Below, in pieces: positions 35,677 through 44,479 of a stretch of 64,000 bases of DNA. The notes beneath the pieces were generated by a model. It did not search any database. It had not been told where the DNA came from and was given only the letters and a program-made list of their open reading frames with translations. A program made the translations under genes and the position numbers. This DNA is from Legionella birminghamensis (GTDB taxonomy: Bacteria; Pseudomonadota; Gammaproteobacteria; Legionellales; Legionellaceae): the NCBI RefSeq assembly GCF_900452515.1, contig NZ_UGNW01000001.1:62001-126000 (forward strand), read 5' to 3'. Numbering within the stretch: the first letter of the stretch is position 1; each line of letters opens with the position of its first letter.

Positions 35677-35920
35677 CATAGCTATCTAAACAAAGGTTTT
35701 TCCCGCTCCGAATCCCCGCGGCTGCGACCGCGGGGTCCACACGAGGCCTATTTAGAATATTGGTTTTGCTAATTTAGGATAATGTTTGAAAGACTTGTTC
35801 CTCATTGCTTTTTGCTATTTACGGCAACATTGGATTCTTCTGAAGAGCATGTTCGGCACCAGACATGGGCCCCGCGGTCGCAGCCGCGGGGATTCGACTG
35901 AATTGGTGTAGATAGCGATG
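35677..35920. repeat. Composite palindromic element, copy D
   Basis: Core 35709-35896 (188 bases), same orientation and centre as copies A and B. Outer repeats on both sides: CATAGCTATCTAAACAAAGG from 35677 and GGTGTAGATAGCGATG ending at 35920. A separate arm hairpin (CCCGCGGCGAAGACCGCGGG) lies at about 35617-35640 and a half arm at 35662-35675. No gene is seen between 35464 and 35943. Confidence 0.87.
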
Positions 35921-35943
35921 GGTCTTCGCCGCGGGAATTGTTC

Positions 35944-36252
35944 TTATCGACCCTGTGAATACAACAAAGCCCGCAGCTGATCAATCTCTGCCAGCAAATC
36001 CAGTACCAGGCCTGCGCCTGCCAGATTAACTCCCAGATCTTTATTGAGCCGTATAACCGTACGGATCCGGCTTAAGGCTTCATCATCAAATAACCATTCA
36101 TTTTTTTCATTTTTATCAACCGTTACAATGCCTTCCTGAACAATTTCAATAATCGTCTCCCGGGTAACGCCAAATGAATGACTGATCTCCTGTAAAGAGA
36201 GAGAAAATAAATGTTCACTTTCAATAGTGGCTGTTTTTTGCTTATCGTCCAT
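35944..36252 (-). CDS. cbpM: Chaperone modulator CbpM
   Basis: 102 residues from the ATG at 36252 (MDDKQK); the longer frame to 36309 lies inside cbpA. CbpM binds the J-domain of CbpA and inhibits both its co-chaperone and its DNA-binding activity. The MerR-like N-terminal helix-turn-helix is visible ([26 protein letters not shown]), followed by the helical C-terminus ([29 protein letters not shown]). It overlaps cbpA by 11 bases, the standard operon arrangement. Confidence 0.9.
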   Translation of the reverse strand: MDDKQKTATIESEHLFSLSLQEISHSFGVTRETIIEIVQEGIVTVDKNEKNEWLFDDEALSRIRTVIRLNKDLGVNLAGAGLVLDLLAEIDQLRALLYSQGR

Positions 36253-37189
36253 GGCGCCCCCCCATTTTTTCGCGCGGATTGAAATGAACGCTTGCAGCCA
36301 TTTGCTCAAAAAGCTTTTTCATTTCGCTGTTCTCCGTTTCGGGAATCACAATCTCCAGCGTAATATATTGATCTCCCGGCGGATTGCCTGGCAGGCCGCG
36401 GCCTTTAAGCCGCATTTTTTTACCGCTTTGCGAATAAGGCGGAATCTTCATATTGACTGTGCCGCCCAGCGTGGGAATTTCAATATTGGCGCCAAGAACC
36501 GCTTCCCAGGGACTAATGGGAATCTTCAGCAGAATATCTTTCTTGTCTAAATGGAACAGATGGTGAGGGGCAATGTGAATCTCAATATAGAGATCGCTGT
36601 GCCTGCCGGGAGCATATTCGCCTCCCTGGCCTTTGAGCCGGATTTGCTGCTTATTGCCAATTCCCTTGGGTATTTTTACTTTGATTGCACGTTGCTGATA
36701 CTCCAGTTCCCTCTTCTGATTCACTGCAGGAAGCTGAAGCTGTATTAATTTTTCTGCCCCATGGTAACTGTCTTCCAGGCTAATAGTCAGTTGCGCGTGT
36801 ATATCCTGCCCCTGATCGTAATAACCTGAAGGTTTGCCCCGTGCGGATTGGCGGCTGAATATAGAACTTAAGAAGTCTTCAAAATCCGCAGGATCGAAAT
36901 CCGACTGTCCCGTGTATTGGTACTGCGGTTGATAGTCCTGGCCGTATTGCTGGTGGGCCTCACTTTGTTGTTTCCAGTATTGGCCGTATTTATCATACTT
37001 GGCTCTTTTTTCAGGATCTTTCAGTACATCATAAGCTTCGCCCAGCTCTTTGAATTTATCTTCCGCTTTAGGATCTTTACTGACATCAGGATGGTATTTT
37101 CTGGCTAATTTGCGATAAGTCTGCTTTATCTCTTCCTGACTGGCATTTCGATCCAATCCCATAATTTGATAATAATCTTTAAAGTCCAT
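36242..37189 (-). CDS. cbpA: Curved-DNA-binding protein CbpA (DnaJ family)
   Basis: 315 residues. The J-domain ([22 protein letters not shown], then YHPDVS with the HPD tripeptide that stimulates DnaK) covers about 1-70. A Gly/Gln/Tyr-rich linker (about 75-130) follows, then two beta-barrel substrate-binding domains typical of DnaJ C-termini. There is no zinc-finger (CxxCxGxG) domain, which separates CbpA from DnaJ. It works with DnaK and can compact curved DNA. Transcribed first, with cbpM overlapping its end. Confidence 0.95.
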   Translation of the reverse strand: MDFKDYYQIMGLDRNASQEEIKQTYRKLARKYHPDVSKDPKAEDKFKELGEAYDVLKDPEKRAKYDKYGQYWKQQSEAHQQYGQDYQPQYQYTGQSDFDPADFEDFLSSIFSRQSARGKPSGYYDQGQDIHAQLTISLEDSYHGAEKLIQLQLPAVNQKRELEYQQRAIKVKIPKGIGNKQQIRLKGQGGEYAPGRHSDLYIEIHIAPHHLFHLDKKDILLKIPISPWEAVLGANIEIPTLGGTVNMKIPPYSQSGKKMRLKGRGLPGNPPGDQYITLEIVIPETENSEMKKLFEQMAASVHFNPREKMGGRHGR

Positions 37190-37226
37190 TGTTATTTTTT
37201 GCAGTCCTTGTATTGTGGATAGTTAA

Positions 37227-37249
37227 ATTATAGCCTGCGTGATGCAGGC
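37227..37249 (-). promoter_or_regulatory. Likely cbpA promoter -10 with adjoining dyad
   Basis: On the minus strand TATAAT (37227-37232) directly follows an inverted repeat GCCTGC-5-GCAGGC (37233-37249), about 38 bases before the cbpA ATG. The dyad ends just after the upstream gene's stop region and could also act as a weak terminator. No good -35 was seen. Confidence 0.35.
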
Positions 37250-37256
37250 CAAAGGA

Positions 37257-37649
37257 TTAATCCAGTCGAATAGTATAATGGAAGCTGCCGCTGCCTTCAT
37301 AAGACATGTCTACAAAACGCATGCCTGAACAATTGGCATGAACTTTGGGATGCATCATGAAAGGGCCATCCTGAAGGTGAAGAACGCACCAGCCCGTTCC
37401 GTCCTGTGTGGCTACGGTGATATTCGCACGACCTTTGCGACAGGCAGGGGTGTCGCGGATTTCAAAACTTAAATGACTGAGGATTTGCATGTAGAGTTCA
37501 GGGGTAGTATTGGCATCAACGATGGCAATATCAGGACGGCTGTCGTCACTAATGCGAAAAAAATCAGTATATCCGCAGAGACTGGGATTTGCCTGAGCCT
37601 GGAGTGCAGTGAAACCACAGAATAAAAATAAAGCCATTTTTTTCATCAA
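37257..37649 (-). CDS. Small secreted Cys-containing protein
   Basis: 130 residues with a clean signal peptide (MMKKMALFLFCGFTALQAQA, cleavage after AQA). The mature part (about 110 residues) has four cysteines (SLC, PAC, GWC, ANC) that could form two disulphides. No family recognised. It probably resides in the periplasm. It is transcribed toward cbpA with a 67-base gap and its own likely promoter region in 37650-37810, a gap that also carries a solitary palindromic half arm (about 37732). Confidence 0.7.
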   Translation of the reverse strand: MMKKMALFLFCGFTALQAQANPSLCGYTDFFRISDDSRPDIAIVDANTTPELYMQILSHLSFEIRDTPACRKGRANITVATQDGTGWCVLHLQDGPFMMHPKVHANCSGMRFVDMSYEGSGSFHYTIRLD

Positions 37650-37810
37650 TTGTTTCTCCCTTATTAAATCTGGAAGGATTATATACTGGCGCCGAGGGAA
37701 TAAACAGATGTATTCGTATCTGCCCTTTCGAATTCCCGCGGCAGCTCAATAGAGGTTGACGTTCATGCTTATCAGGCCTATTGTAACAAATGATTAATTG
37801 AATTTTTGCT

Positions 37811-39208
37811 ATGAAAAAAAATCTCATTTTATTAATTGTCTCGTTCGCCTTATTCATGGAAGCTGTGGATACCACGGTATTGAACACCGCTATCCCGGTG
37901 ATTGCAAAAAGCCTGGATGTTAATCCCATCAATCTTAAAATTGCCTTAATCAGTTATCTGGTAAGCCTGGCAATCTTTATCCCGATTAGCGGCTGGATTG
38001 CTGACAAATTTGGCGCTAAAAAAGTATTTGTTTTTGCGGTGGTTCTGTTTACAGCCAGTTCAGTCTGGTGTGGTTTCACCAATACGCTGCCCGAGCTTAT
38101 CATAGCCCGAATTATGCAGGGGGTTGGCGGATCGCTGACCTTGCCGGTGGGGCGGTTAATCATTATAAGAACCTGTGAGCGCCATGAATTGATCAGTAAG
38201 ATGAATGTGGTGGTTATGGTGGCCGCGATCGGTATGATGTTGGGCCCAGTATTGGGCGGCGTCATCAGCAATCATTTTTCCTGGCGCTGGATTTTCTGGG
38301 TGAATGCGCCCGTGGGAATTTTTGCCTTTATATTGGGTTTGTTTCTTTTACCGTCAATGCCGCCTAAACCGGTTGCAGCGCTGGATAAATGGGGATTTAT
38401 CTTATTTGGCAGCGGCCTGGCATTATTAACAATCGGTTTATCCATTCTCAGTGAATCCGATGCTGCGCATTTCCTGGTTGTTATCTGTTTGCCGCTGGCG
38501 ATTAGTCTGCTGGCTTTATACGCCTGGCACTCTTATAAAAGATCACACCCGATTGTCAAGATTGAATTACTGCGAATCCGCACTTTTCGCGTGTCTATAT
38601 TGGGAAATCTCTTCGCACGTTTGGGATTTGGCGGCTTTCCCTTTTTATTGCCGTTACTCCTGCAAGTTGGCCTGGGCTATAATCCTCAGGTTTCTGGCTT
38701 ATTGCTCGCCCCCACCGCATTAGGCGTCTTAATTGTTAAACCTTTATCGGTATATATTTTACGCTGTTTTGGTTATAAGAAACTGTTAATACTCAATACT
38801 ATTCTAGTTGGAGTTGCGCTGGGAATGTTTGCCTTAATTGATGCCCAGACATCGTTTTTCGCGATTGCTTTATTGACCTTTGTTTATGGACTGTTGATTT
38901 CTTTACAGTACACCGGTATGAATTCGCTGGCTTATGCGAATATCGATGCCGAAGAAATGAGTGCGGCAACCAGTATTGTCAGTACTACGCAGCAACTTGC
39001 GCAAAGCTTCGGTGTTGCTGCGGCGGCATTGCTTATCAGGGTTTCTGCAATTTTCAGTGAAGAGCCAATGCTGAGTGTACGCAGTTTTCACCAGACCTTT
39101 ATTGCCATGTCATTGCTGACATTTGCGTCCATTGTTATTTTTATCCAGCTAAAAAAAGAGGATGGCCACGAGTTGATTGATATTCCAGCAAGAACAGCGA
39201 CGGTTTGA
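37811..39208 (+). CDS. MFS drug-efflux-type transporter (DHA2 family)
   Basis: 465 residues, about 14 membrane helices. Features of the DHA2 group: MEAVDTTVLNTAIPVIA in helix 1, the loop motif GWIADKFGAKKVF (motif A), RIMQGVGGSLTLPVGR (motif B) and GMMLGPVLGG (motif C, antiporter signature). It probably exports toxic compounds using the proton gradient; the substrate is unknown. A lone gene with no adaptor protein beside it, so it is likely a single-membrane exporter like HsrA/MdtD rather than an EmrAB-type complex. Confidence 0.9.
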   Translation: MKKNLILLIVSFALFMEAVDTTVLNTAIPVIAKSLDVNPINLKIALISYLVSLAIFIPISGWIADKFGAKKVFVFAVVLFTASSVWCGFTNTLPELIIARIMQGVGGSLTLPVGRLIIIRTCERHELISKMNVVVMVAAIGMMLGPVLGGVISNHFSWRWIFWVNAPVGIFAFILGLFLLPSMPPKPVAALDKWGFILFGSGLALLTIGLSILSESDAAHFLVVICLPLAISLLALYAWHSYKRSHPIVKIELLRIRTFRVSILGNLFARLGFGGFPFLLPLLLQVGLGYNPQVSGLLLAPTALGVLIVKPLSVYILRCFGYKKLLILNTILVGVALGMFALIDAQTSFFAIALLTFVYGLLISLQYTGMNSLAYANIDAEEMSAATSIVSTTQQLAQSFGVAAAALLIRVSAIFSEEPMLSVRSFHQTFIAMSLLTFASIVIFIQLKKEDGHELIDIPARTATV

Positions 39209-39250
39209 CTCAAGGCGAACTCGAATCTACCCTGGGTTTCAAGTAGCAGT

Positions 39251-39646
39251 TTACCCGGTAAATGCTGCACGAACCTCATCCGGGATCGGAATGGATTTAT
39301 TTAAACGATAGTCAACCCAGACAATTTTGCTGACACCCTGCGCCATCAGTTCATCATTTTGAAATAAATCATGGTCAATGACAAAGCTTGAGCGCCCAAT
39401 ACTGTGGATACTGCTGTCCAGAACTAAACTGGCAGGATAAATAACAGGTTTTAAGAAGGTGCAGGCGACGTGAATAACCACGGGGCCGGTATTCTCTGTC
39501 AGTTTGATATTAAGCGTGGCCAGCCACTCAATCCGCGCTTCCTGAAAGTAATCAAAGTAGCGTGCATTGTTGACATGACCCAGAGCATCCATATCGCCCC
39601 AGGCAATCGAAAAGCATCGTTGATGTATTTTATTTTTATTCGTCAT
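39251..39646 (-). CDS. Acyl-CoA thioesterase, 4HBT (hot-dog) family
   Basis: 131 residues with the hot-dog fold signature WGDMDALGHVNNARYFDYFQEAR; the Asp and His-Val-Asn-Asn are the active-site block of 4-hydroxybenzoyl-CoA thioesterase-like enzymes (YbgC, FadM). It hydrolyses an acyl-CoA; chain preference unknown. ATGA overlap with the priA stop shows it is the last gene of the methyltransferase-PTPS-priA unit. Confidence 0.88.
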   Translation of the reverse strand: MTNKNKIHQRCFSIAWGDMDALGHVNNARYFDYFQEARIEWLATLNIKLTENTGPVVIHVACTFLKPVIYPASLVLDSSIHSIGRSSFVIDHDLFQNDELMAQGVSKIVWVDYRLNKSIPIPDEVRAAFTG

Positions 39647-41622
39647 GACAAATCCAGCGGATCAATGTCGATATTCCAGCGGACGCTGGAATGCGCTTTA
39701 CTCATTGTTAACCATTCTCTCATCTGCGTCAATGCATGTTGCAACGGCTTTCTTGCCTGGGATTTGAGCAGCAATTGCATGCGGTGCTGATGGCCTTTTC
39801 TTGCCATAGGTGCAGGGGCTGGGCCGAGTACACTGATGGATGAGGCTAATAAATGTTTTTTCATGTCCTGCAGGGCCGCCATGACTTTATCCGCTTGCCT
39901 GCCCTGTGCGCGAATTAAGGCGAGGTAATGGTAGGGAGGCAAAAGCGCTGCTTGCCGTGCCTGCAGTAAAGCATCGGCAAAGGCGTCATAGCCTTGCCTG
40001 ATTAGTAAATTAAGATAGGGGTTTTGCGGGACATGCGTCTGGATAATTACTTTGCCGGCGCGATCAGCCCTGCCTGCCCGCCCGGAAACCTGCGTGAGTA
40101 ATTGGCCAAGTTGCTCGACTGCCCTGAAGTCATGATGAAAAAAACCGCCATCGGCATCTGCAATCACCACCAGGCTGAGATTGGGAAAATGATGCCCCTT
40201 GGCGAGCATTTGCGTTCCGACAATCAATTGTGCCTCTCCCCGGGTGATTAACTCAAGGCGCTTGCTCAGTTCATTTTTTCGGCTGACCTCGTCACGATCC
40301 ACCCTCATAATCTGATAGTCGGCAAATTCAGTCTGCAGAAATTCTTCCAGACGCTGTGTGCCGGTTCCCAAAGGTAAAAGGCCTGGGCTGTGGCATTTTT
40401 TACAGGCCGGCGGGGATGGTTTGTTATAACCGCAATGATGGCAGATGAGCCGGTTAATCTGCCGATGAAAGGTCAAATGGCTGTCGCAGGCCGGGCAATC
40501 CGCAATCCATGCGCATAACTGGCAGAATAATACTGGCGAAAAGCCGCGGCGGTTTATAAAGATAAGAACCTGATTTTTTTGGGCAAGTTGCTCTTTAATG
40601 GCTTCCAGGGTCACGGCTGCCAATCCCTGATTTGAAAAATTATTGCGTAAATCAACCACCTGGAATTGCAAGGGGGTTTGGTTCAGCGCCTTGTGATGCA
40701 GGTGCAACACGGTAAATTTACCTTGCCGGGCATTGTTGAGCGTTTCAAGACTGGGGGTGGCAGAGCCGAGGATCACCGGTATATTGGCTGTATGGGCGCG
40801 CATTAATGCGGTGTCGCGTGCTGAATAACGTACGCCTTCCATTTGCTTTAATGAGTTGTCGTGTTCTTCGTCAATAATAATCAAACCCAGTTTAGGCATG
40901 GGCGTAAAAACAGCTGCCCGCGTGCCAATCACCAGCCCCACCTGATGGGCGCTGGCTAATTGCCAGGCCTTGCTGCGCTCCGTTTCATTAAGGCCGGAAT
41001 GAATGACGGCCATGGGGTAATCAAAGCGCTCCTGAAAGCGTTTTAATAATTGCGGGGTTAAGCCAATCTCAGGCACCAGTACCATGACCTGCAATCCCTG
41101 GGCAAGCACCTTGCTGATCGTTTGCAAATAGACTTCCGTTTTTCCGCTGCCGGTTACTCCGTAAAGGAGGAAGCAATGGTAATGATGCAATTCTTTTGCA
41201 ATACCCTCCACTGCCAGTGCCTGTTCTTCATTCAGGGGGAGAGGATGTTTGATCTGTTCTTCTTTAATCGGCAGCAAAGGTTTAATGTCAATGGGTTTAA
41301 GATGTTTTCCTTCACGCAGTTTTTTGGGAAGCGCCAGCGGCAATACCTCAGAAAGAGGGGACTGATAATACTGGCTTACCCAGTGGCAAAGTTTTAATGT
41401 CTCCGGACTTAAGATGGGTTCTTTATCCAGAAGTTCAGCGATGGGTTTCAATTTGTCCGCCGGCAGGCTTGAATCGGTTTGTCCTGTCACAATACCAAGG
41501 CGTATTTTGTTACGGAATGGCACTTGAACCCTGCAGCCGACTGCGGCTTCTATCCCATTGGGCAGGTAATCGAAGCAATCCCGCAGGGTATTGGGGATAC
41601 AAACCTGAAGGACCTCAGTCAT
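39643..41622 (-). CDS. priA: Primosomal protein N' (replication restart helicase)
   Basis: 659 residues from the ATG at 41622 (MTEVLQVCIPNTL), which overlaps the upstream stop as ATGA; the longer frame to 41649 is not needed. PriA binds stalled forks and reloads the replisome. Seen in order: 3'-DNA-binding domain, helicase motif I LLYGVTGSGKTEVY, DEEHD, GSATPSLE, zinc-binding cysteines (LCAWIADCPACDSHLTF, CHHCGYNKPSPPACKKCHSPG: eight Cys), GTQMLAKGHHFPNL and VSGRAGRADRAG. Complete and of normal size. Confidence 0.96.
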   Translation of the reverse strand: MTEVLQVCIPNTLRDCFDYLPNGIEAAVGCRVQVPFRNKIRLGIVTGQTDSSLPADKLKPIAELLDKEPILSPETLKLCHWVSQYYQSPLSEVLPLALPKKLREGKHLKPIDIKPLLPIKEEQIKHPLPLNEEQALAVEGIAKELHHYHCFLLYGVTGSGKTEVYLQTISKVLAQGLQVMVLVPEIGLTPQLLKRFQERFDYPMAVIHSGLNETERSKAWQLASAHQVGLVIGTRAAVFTPMPKLGLIIIDEEHDNSLKQMEGVRYSARDTALMRAHTANIPVILGSATPSLETLNNARQGKFTVLHLHHKALNQTPLQFQVVDLRNNFSNQGLAAVTLEAIKEQLAQKNQVLIFINRRGFSPVLFCQLCAWIADCPACDSHLTFHRQINRLICHHCGYNKPSPPACKKCHSPGLLPLGTGTQRLEEFLQTEFADYQIMRVDRDEVSRKNELSKRLELITRGEAQLIVGTQMLAKGHHFPNLSLVVIADADGGFFHHDFRAVEQLGQLLTQVSGRAGRADRAGKVIIQTHVPQNPYLNLLIRQGYDAFADALLQARQAALLPPYHYLALIRAQGRQADKVMAALQDMKKHLLASSISVLGPAPAPMARKGHQHRMQLLLKSQARKPLQHALTQMREWLTMSKAHSSVRWNIDIDPLDLS

Positions 41623-42128
41623 TGACTGGCCTTTGCATGCCGCTGCCATTGATGGCTTGCTGACTGGCCAGGCGCAGAAAACACTTTGACCACCACTTTT
41701 TCAATGCGATGTTTATCCAATTCTTCCTTTTCCTTAATGAGCTCTTCGACAAACCAGCGTGACAATTCCTCTACGGTGATGTTGGTTAAAGGCATTAACG
41801 TCACATCTTCCTTGAGAAAGGGAATTTTCTTTTTATTAAAAACGAAATAATAATATTCCTCATCTTCTGAAAATTCCAGGAAGGGTGAATACTGGGGCAT
41901 CAGGAAGGTTTGATTTAAAAAGCGGCAGAGGTGATGGACGCGGTGTTTATAATAACGATAATCAAATGTCATTCCATTATCTTCCACCCAGGTCGTCAAG
42001 GCCAGATACACGCCGTACATGTGGCCATGCAGAGGCTCTCTTTCTGTCGCAGAGAATATGGTGGTGTGCCCCGCAGAAAATTTCATGGATTCTTTCTGTA
42101 ATTCGACGGTCGTCAAATATTTACTCAT
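41619..42128 (-). CDS. PTPS/QueD-family pterin enzyme, E-type active site
   Basis: 169 residues from the ATG at 42128 (MSKYLTTVELQ). Zinc ligands of the 6-pyruvoyltetrahydropterin synthase fold are present: the His in FSAGHTTIF and the two in LHGHMYG. The catalytic Cys of QueD (CxxxHGH) is absent; instead REPLHGH fits the ExxHGH motif of the PTPS-III type, which makes the folate precursor 6-hydroxymethyl-dihydropterin in bacteria lacking FolB. The body is longer than E. coli QueD (120 residues). It lies one base from the methyltransferase stop and overlaps priA; a pteridine reductase is divergently placed next to this unit, supporting a pterin role. Confidence 0.75.
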   Translation of the reverse strand: MSKYLTTVELQKESMKFSAGHTTIFSATEREPLHGHMYGVYLALTTWVEDNGMTFDYRYYKHRVHHLCRFLNQTFLMPQYSPFLEFSEDEEYYYFVFNKKKIPFLKEDVTLMPLTNITVEELSRWFVEELIKEKEELDKHRIEKVVVKVFSAPGQSASHQWQRHAKASQ

Positions 42129-42129
42129 T

Positions 42130-43242
42130 TTATAAGCTCGCTCGTTTATCTTGCAATTGAAAACCTGCCAGGTCTCCTTCATAGTGTTTTGACAGGGCAA
42201 TTACCTTGAATAGTTCGCCCATTTCGCTGGGCTGAATTAGTTGTTTAACCGCCTGGGCTGCCCGCAGACGCAGGCCTTCGTCCTGAATGTCTTCCAGTAA
42301 GCTTAGCAAACCATTGCCCAGCAAAAAAGCAGCCTGGTTAGTATAACCGCTCACCTCAAGACCTGCGGCCAGGGCTGCTTCTGCAACCTGAGTGAAATCG
42401 ACATGCGCGGTAATATCCTGCTCGCCGATATAAACCAGTGGATTAGAATGGGCCTGATGCCGGTAATGGCACATAAGCGTTCCCTGGTTGCGATCGGGAT
42501 GGTAATATTCGCTGCGCGGAAATCCATAATCGATTAACAGAATCACCCCTTCTTTTAAGCTGGCAGCGCATTGCTTCAGCCAGCCCTCAACATACAGGTT
42601 TGCTTCAGATAAATAGGGTGAAAAATCTGCAGGCAGAACTGTTTTCAAATAATTTAGCAGGCGGGGATTGCTACAGGGTTTAAAAATTTCTTTCAACTGT
42701 GATTGTTCATCAAGGCTAATAAAACTTTCGCAAATGCCATCGTCAGTTTGCAGGAAACGATGGACGGGCATGGCGTCCAACACTTCATTGGCCAGAATAA
42801 TGCCGGAGAAAGGCTGTTCTGGCCATTCCGAGAGCCATTGCACCCTTGAAGCCAAATCCGGGATCTCCTGTTGAATGTACTGTTTTTGCTGCTCGCGTAA
42901 ATAGCCGCTGACTTCAAGAATGTAATAGACTTCAGGCAGGTAATTTTTTCTGGCGAGGTGTTTTAGCAGGTCAGTGCATAGCTTGCCAGAGCCCGCACCG
43001 AATTCTAGAATGGTATCAGTGTCTGACTGCTGTAAAATCTGCCGGCATTGCTCGCCGAGGGTTTGTGAAAAAAGCGGGCTTAGCTCAGGAGCTGTAATAA
43101 AATCGCCGCCAGAGCCGAACTTGGGCTTTGAAGACGTATAATAGCCATATTCTGGAGAATATAAGGCGAGCTGCATAAATTCTGCAAAGGGAATGGCATC
43201 GTGTTTTTTAAGCTGTGCGACCAGCGCTGCAGGGACATTCAT
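42130..43242 (-). CDS. SAM-dependent methyltransferase, MidA/NDUFAF7 family
   Basis: 370 residues from the ATG at 43242 (MNVPAALVAQL), the family-typical start; the frame to 43431 runs under the divergent gene and is unlikely. Blocks seen: IPFAEFMQLALYSPEYGYYTS, GDFITAPELSPLF, the SAM site ILEFGAGSGKLCTDLL, and GIILANEVLDAMPVHRF. The human relative NDUFAF7 methylates an arginine of complex I subunit NDUFS2; the bacterial substrate is uncertain. First gene of the unit continuing into the PTPS-like gene, priA and the thioesterase. Confidence 0.88.
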   Translation of the reverse strand: MNVPAALVAQLKKHDAIPFAEFMQLALYSPEYGYYTSSKPKFGSGGDFITAPELSPLFSQTLGEQCRQILQQSDTDTILEFGAGSGKLCTDLLKHLARKNYLPEVYYILEVSGYLREQQKQYIQQEIPDLASRVQWLSEWPEQPFSGIILANEVLDAMPVHRFLQTDDGICESFISLDEQSQLKEIFKPCSNPRLLNYLKTVLPADFSPYLSEANLYVEGWLKQCAASLKEGVILLIDYGFPRSEYYHPDRNQGTLMCHYRHQAHSNPLVYIGEQDITAHVDFTQVAEAALAAGLEVSGYTNQAAFLLGNGLLSLLEDIQDEGLRLRAAQAVKQLIQPSEMGELFKVIALSKHYEGDLAGFQLQDKRASL

Positions 43243-43272
43243 AATTAGATAGGCAAAAAGGGGGAACATACC

Positions 43273-44025
43273 TTGAATCAGGAGCAGAAACAAGTCAGGA
43301 AAGTGGCATTGATTACCGGCGCTGCCCGACGCATTGGCAGGATGATTGCCAAGCACTTGCATAATGCAGGCTATCGAATTGCTATTCACTACAATCAGTC
43401 GAAAGCGGAGGCCGATGGTCTGGCGCAGCAATTAAATCAGCAGCAAGCTGATTCTGCTCAGGTTTTTTGTCAGGACTTAGCCGCTCTAAGCGAGGCGGAA
43501 ACCCTGATTGAGCCCGTAATTGACTGGGCTGGAAGACTGGATTTGCTGGTTAATAATGCTTCGCAATTTACTAAGAATCATTTTGAGAATTTTAATGAGG
43601 ATCTGTGGAATAGGCTGTTCAAACTGAATGTACAAATTCCTTATCAATTAAGCCAGTCTGCTTTGCCCTATTTAAAACAACAGCAGGGCGTCATCATTAA
43701 TATTACGGATATACATGCTGAAATTCCGCTGAAAGACTACGCGATTTACTGCCAGACCAAAGCTGCTTTATTGATGCAGACCAGGGCATTGGCCAAGGAG
43801 TTTGCGCCAAAAGTCAGGGTTAATGCGGTGGCCCCCGGCGCAATTATCTGGCCAGAAAAAGACAATAGCTTATCTGAACAGCTGCAGCAGAAAATTATTG
43901 CGGAAACTCCCCTGAAACGGCATGGAGATCCAGTCTTCATTGCCAAAGCGGTGGTTTGCCTGGTCGAAAATGAATTTGTAACCGGGCAGGTATTGAATGT
44001 GGATGGAGGGCGAAGTATAGATTAA
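43273..44025 (+). CDS. Pteridine reductase (SDR family)
   Basis: 250 residues, short-chain dehydrogenase fold. The cofactor motif TGAARRIG has the Arg placement (TGxxxRxG) that marks pteridine reductases of the PTR1/FolM type; NNAS and the catalytic YCQTK follow, with DGG at the end. It would reduce dihydropterins or dihydrofolate with NADPH. The start is TTG at 43273, with GGGGGAA about 8 bases upstream; no in-frame ATG precedes the Rossmann fold. Divergent from the methyltransferase/PTPS unit by 30 bases. A palindromic element begins one base after the stop, and a broken copy of the 3' part follows at 44240. Confidence 0.85.
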   Translation: MNQEQKQVRKVALITGAARRIGRMIAKHLHNAGYRIAIHYNQSKAEADGLAQQLNQQQADSAQVFCQDLAALSEAETLIEPVIDWAGRLDLLVNNASQFTKNHFENFNEDLWNRLFKLNVQIPYQLSQSALPYLKQQQGVIINITDIHAEIPLKDYAIYCQTKAALLMQTRALAKEFAPKVRVNAVAPGAIIWPEKDNSLSEQLQQKIIAETPLKRHGDPVFIAKAVVCLVENEFVTGQVLNVDGGRSID

Positions 44026-44026
44026 T

Positions 44027-44216
44027 CGAATCCCCGCGGCTGCGACCGCGGACCCATGTTTGGTGGCCGAACATGCTCCTCAGATGAACCCAATGTTGCC
44101 GAAATAGCAATTAAAAGTAGTTAGAAACAAGTCTTTTAAACATTATCCTAAATTAGCAAAACCGATATTCTAAATAAGCTTCGTGTGGACCCCGCGGTCG
44201 CAGCCGCGGGGATTCG
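44027..44216. repeat. Composite palindromic element, copy E (reverse orientation)
   Basis: 190 bases, the reverse complement of copies A, B and D (CTTTCAAACATTATC-type centre, here CTTTTAAACATTATCC). The left arm is slightly damaged (GCGGACCCA rather than GCGGGGCCCA). An outer-repeat remnant (GTGTAGATAGG) follows at 44226. It lies between the pteridine reductase and a decayed partial copy of the same gene. Confidence 0.85.
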
Positions 44217-44239
44217 GAGCGTGATGTGTAGATAGGATT

Positions 44240-44427
44240 TGCAGCAAAGACTGCACGATCTGTTGCCAGACCAAAGCTGCTTTATTGATTATCTGGCCAG
44301 AAAAAGACAATAGCTTATCAGAACAGCTGCAGCAGAAAATTATTGCGGAAACTCCCTTGAAACGGCATGGAGATCCAGAATTCATTGTCGTCAGGTATTG
44401 AATGTAGATGGAGGGCGAAGTATGGAT
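44240..44427 (+). pseudogene. Decayed duplicate of the pteridine reductase 3' end
   Basis: Aligns with bases about 43733-44022 of the intact gene upstream, with two internal deletions: 69 bases (43775-43843 of the parent) and about 40 bases (43943-43986 region). Shared runs include TTATCTGGCCAGAAAAAGAC and CGGCATGGAGATCCAG. A G-to-A change makes a stop in AATGTAGATGG. It cannot be translated as a useful protein. It is bracketed by two outer-repeat remnants (about 44226 and 44437-44462), then a half arm at 44465-44475. With copy E it fills the 454-base gap to the dus gene. Confidence 0.85.
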
Positions 44428-44479
44428 TCGGAGCGTGAAAAACATTTGTGTAGATAGTTATGGCACCGACCGCGGGGAT

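Noticed and set aside
35479-35772. Open frames of 60-97 codons through the repeat region, one with an eight-residue repeat
   Set aside because: They translate a 24-base DNA repeat and palindromic arms on both strands; no ribosome site and no protein-like composition.
43243-43431. N-terminal extension of the methyltransferase to 43431
   Set aside because: It would run antisense through the start of the pteridine reductase; the ATG at 43242 gives the family's normal N-terminus.
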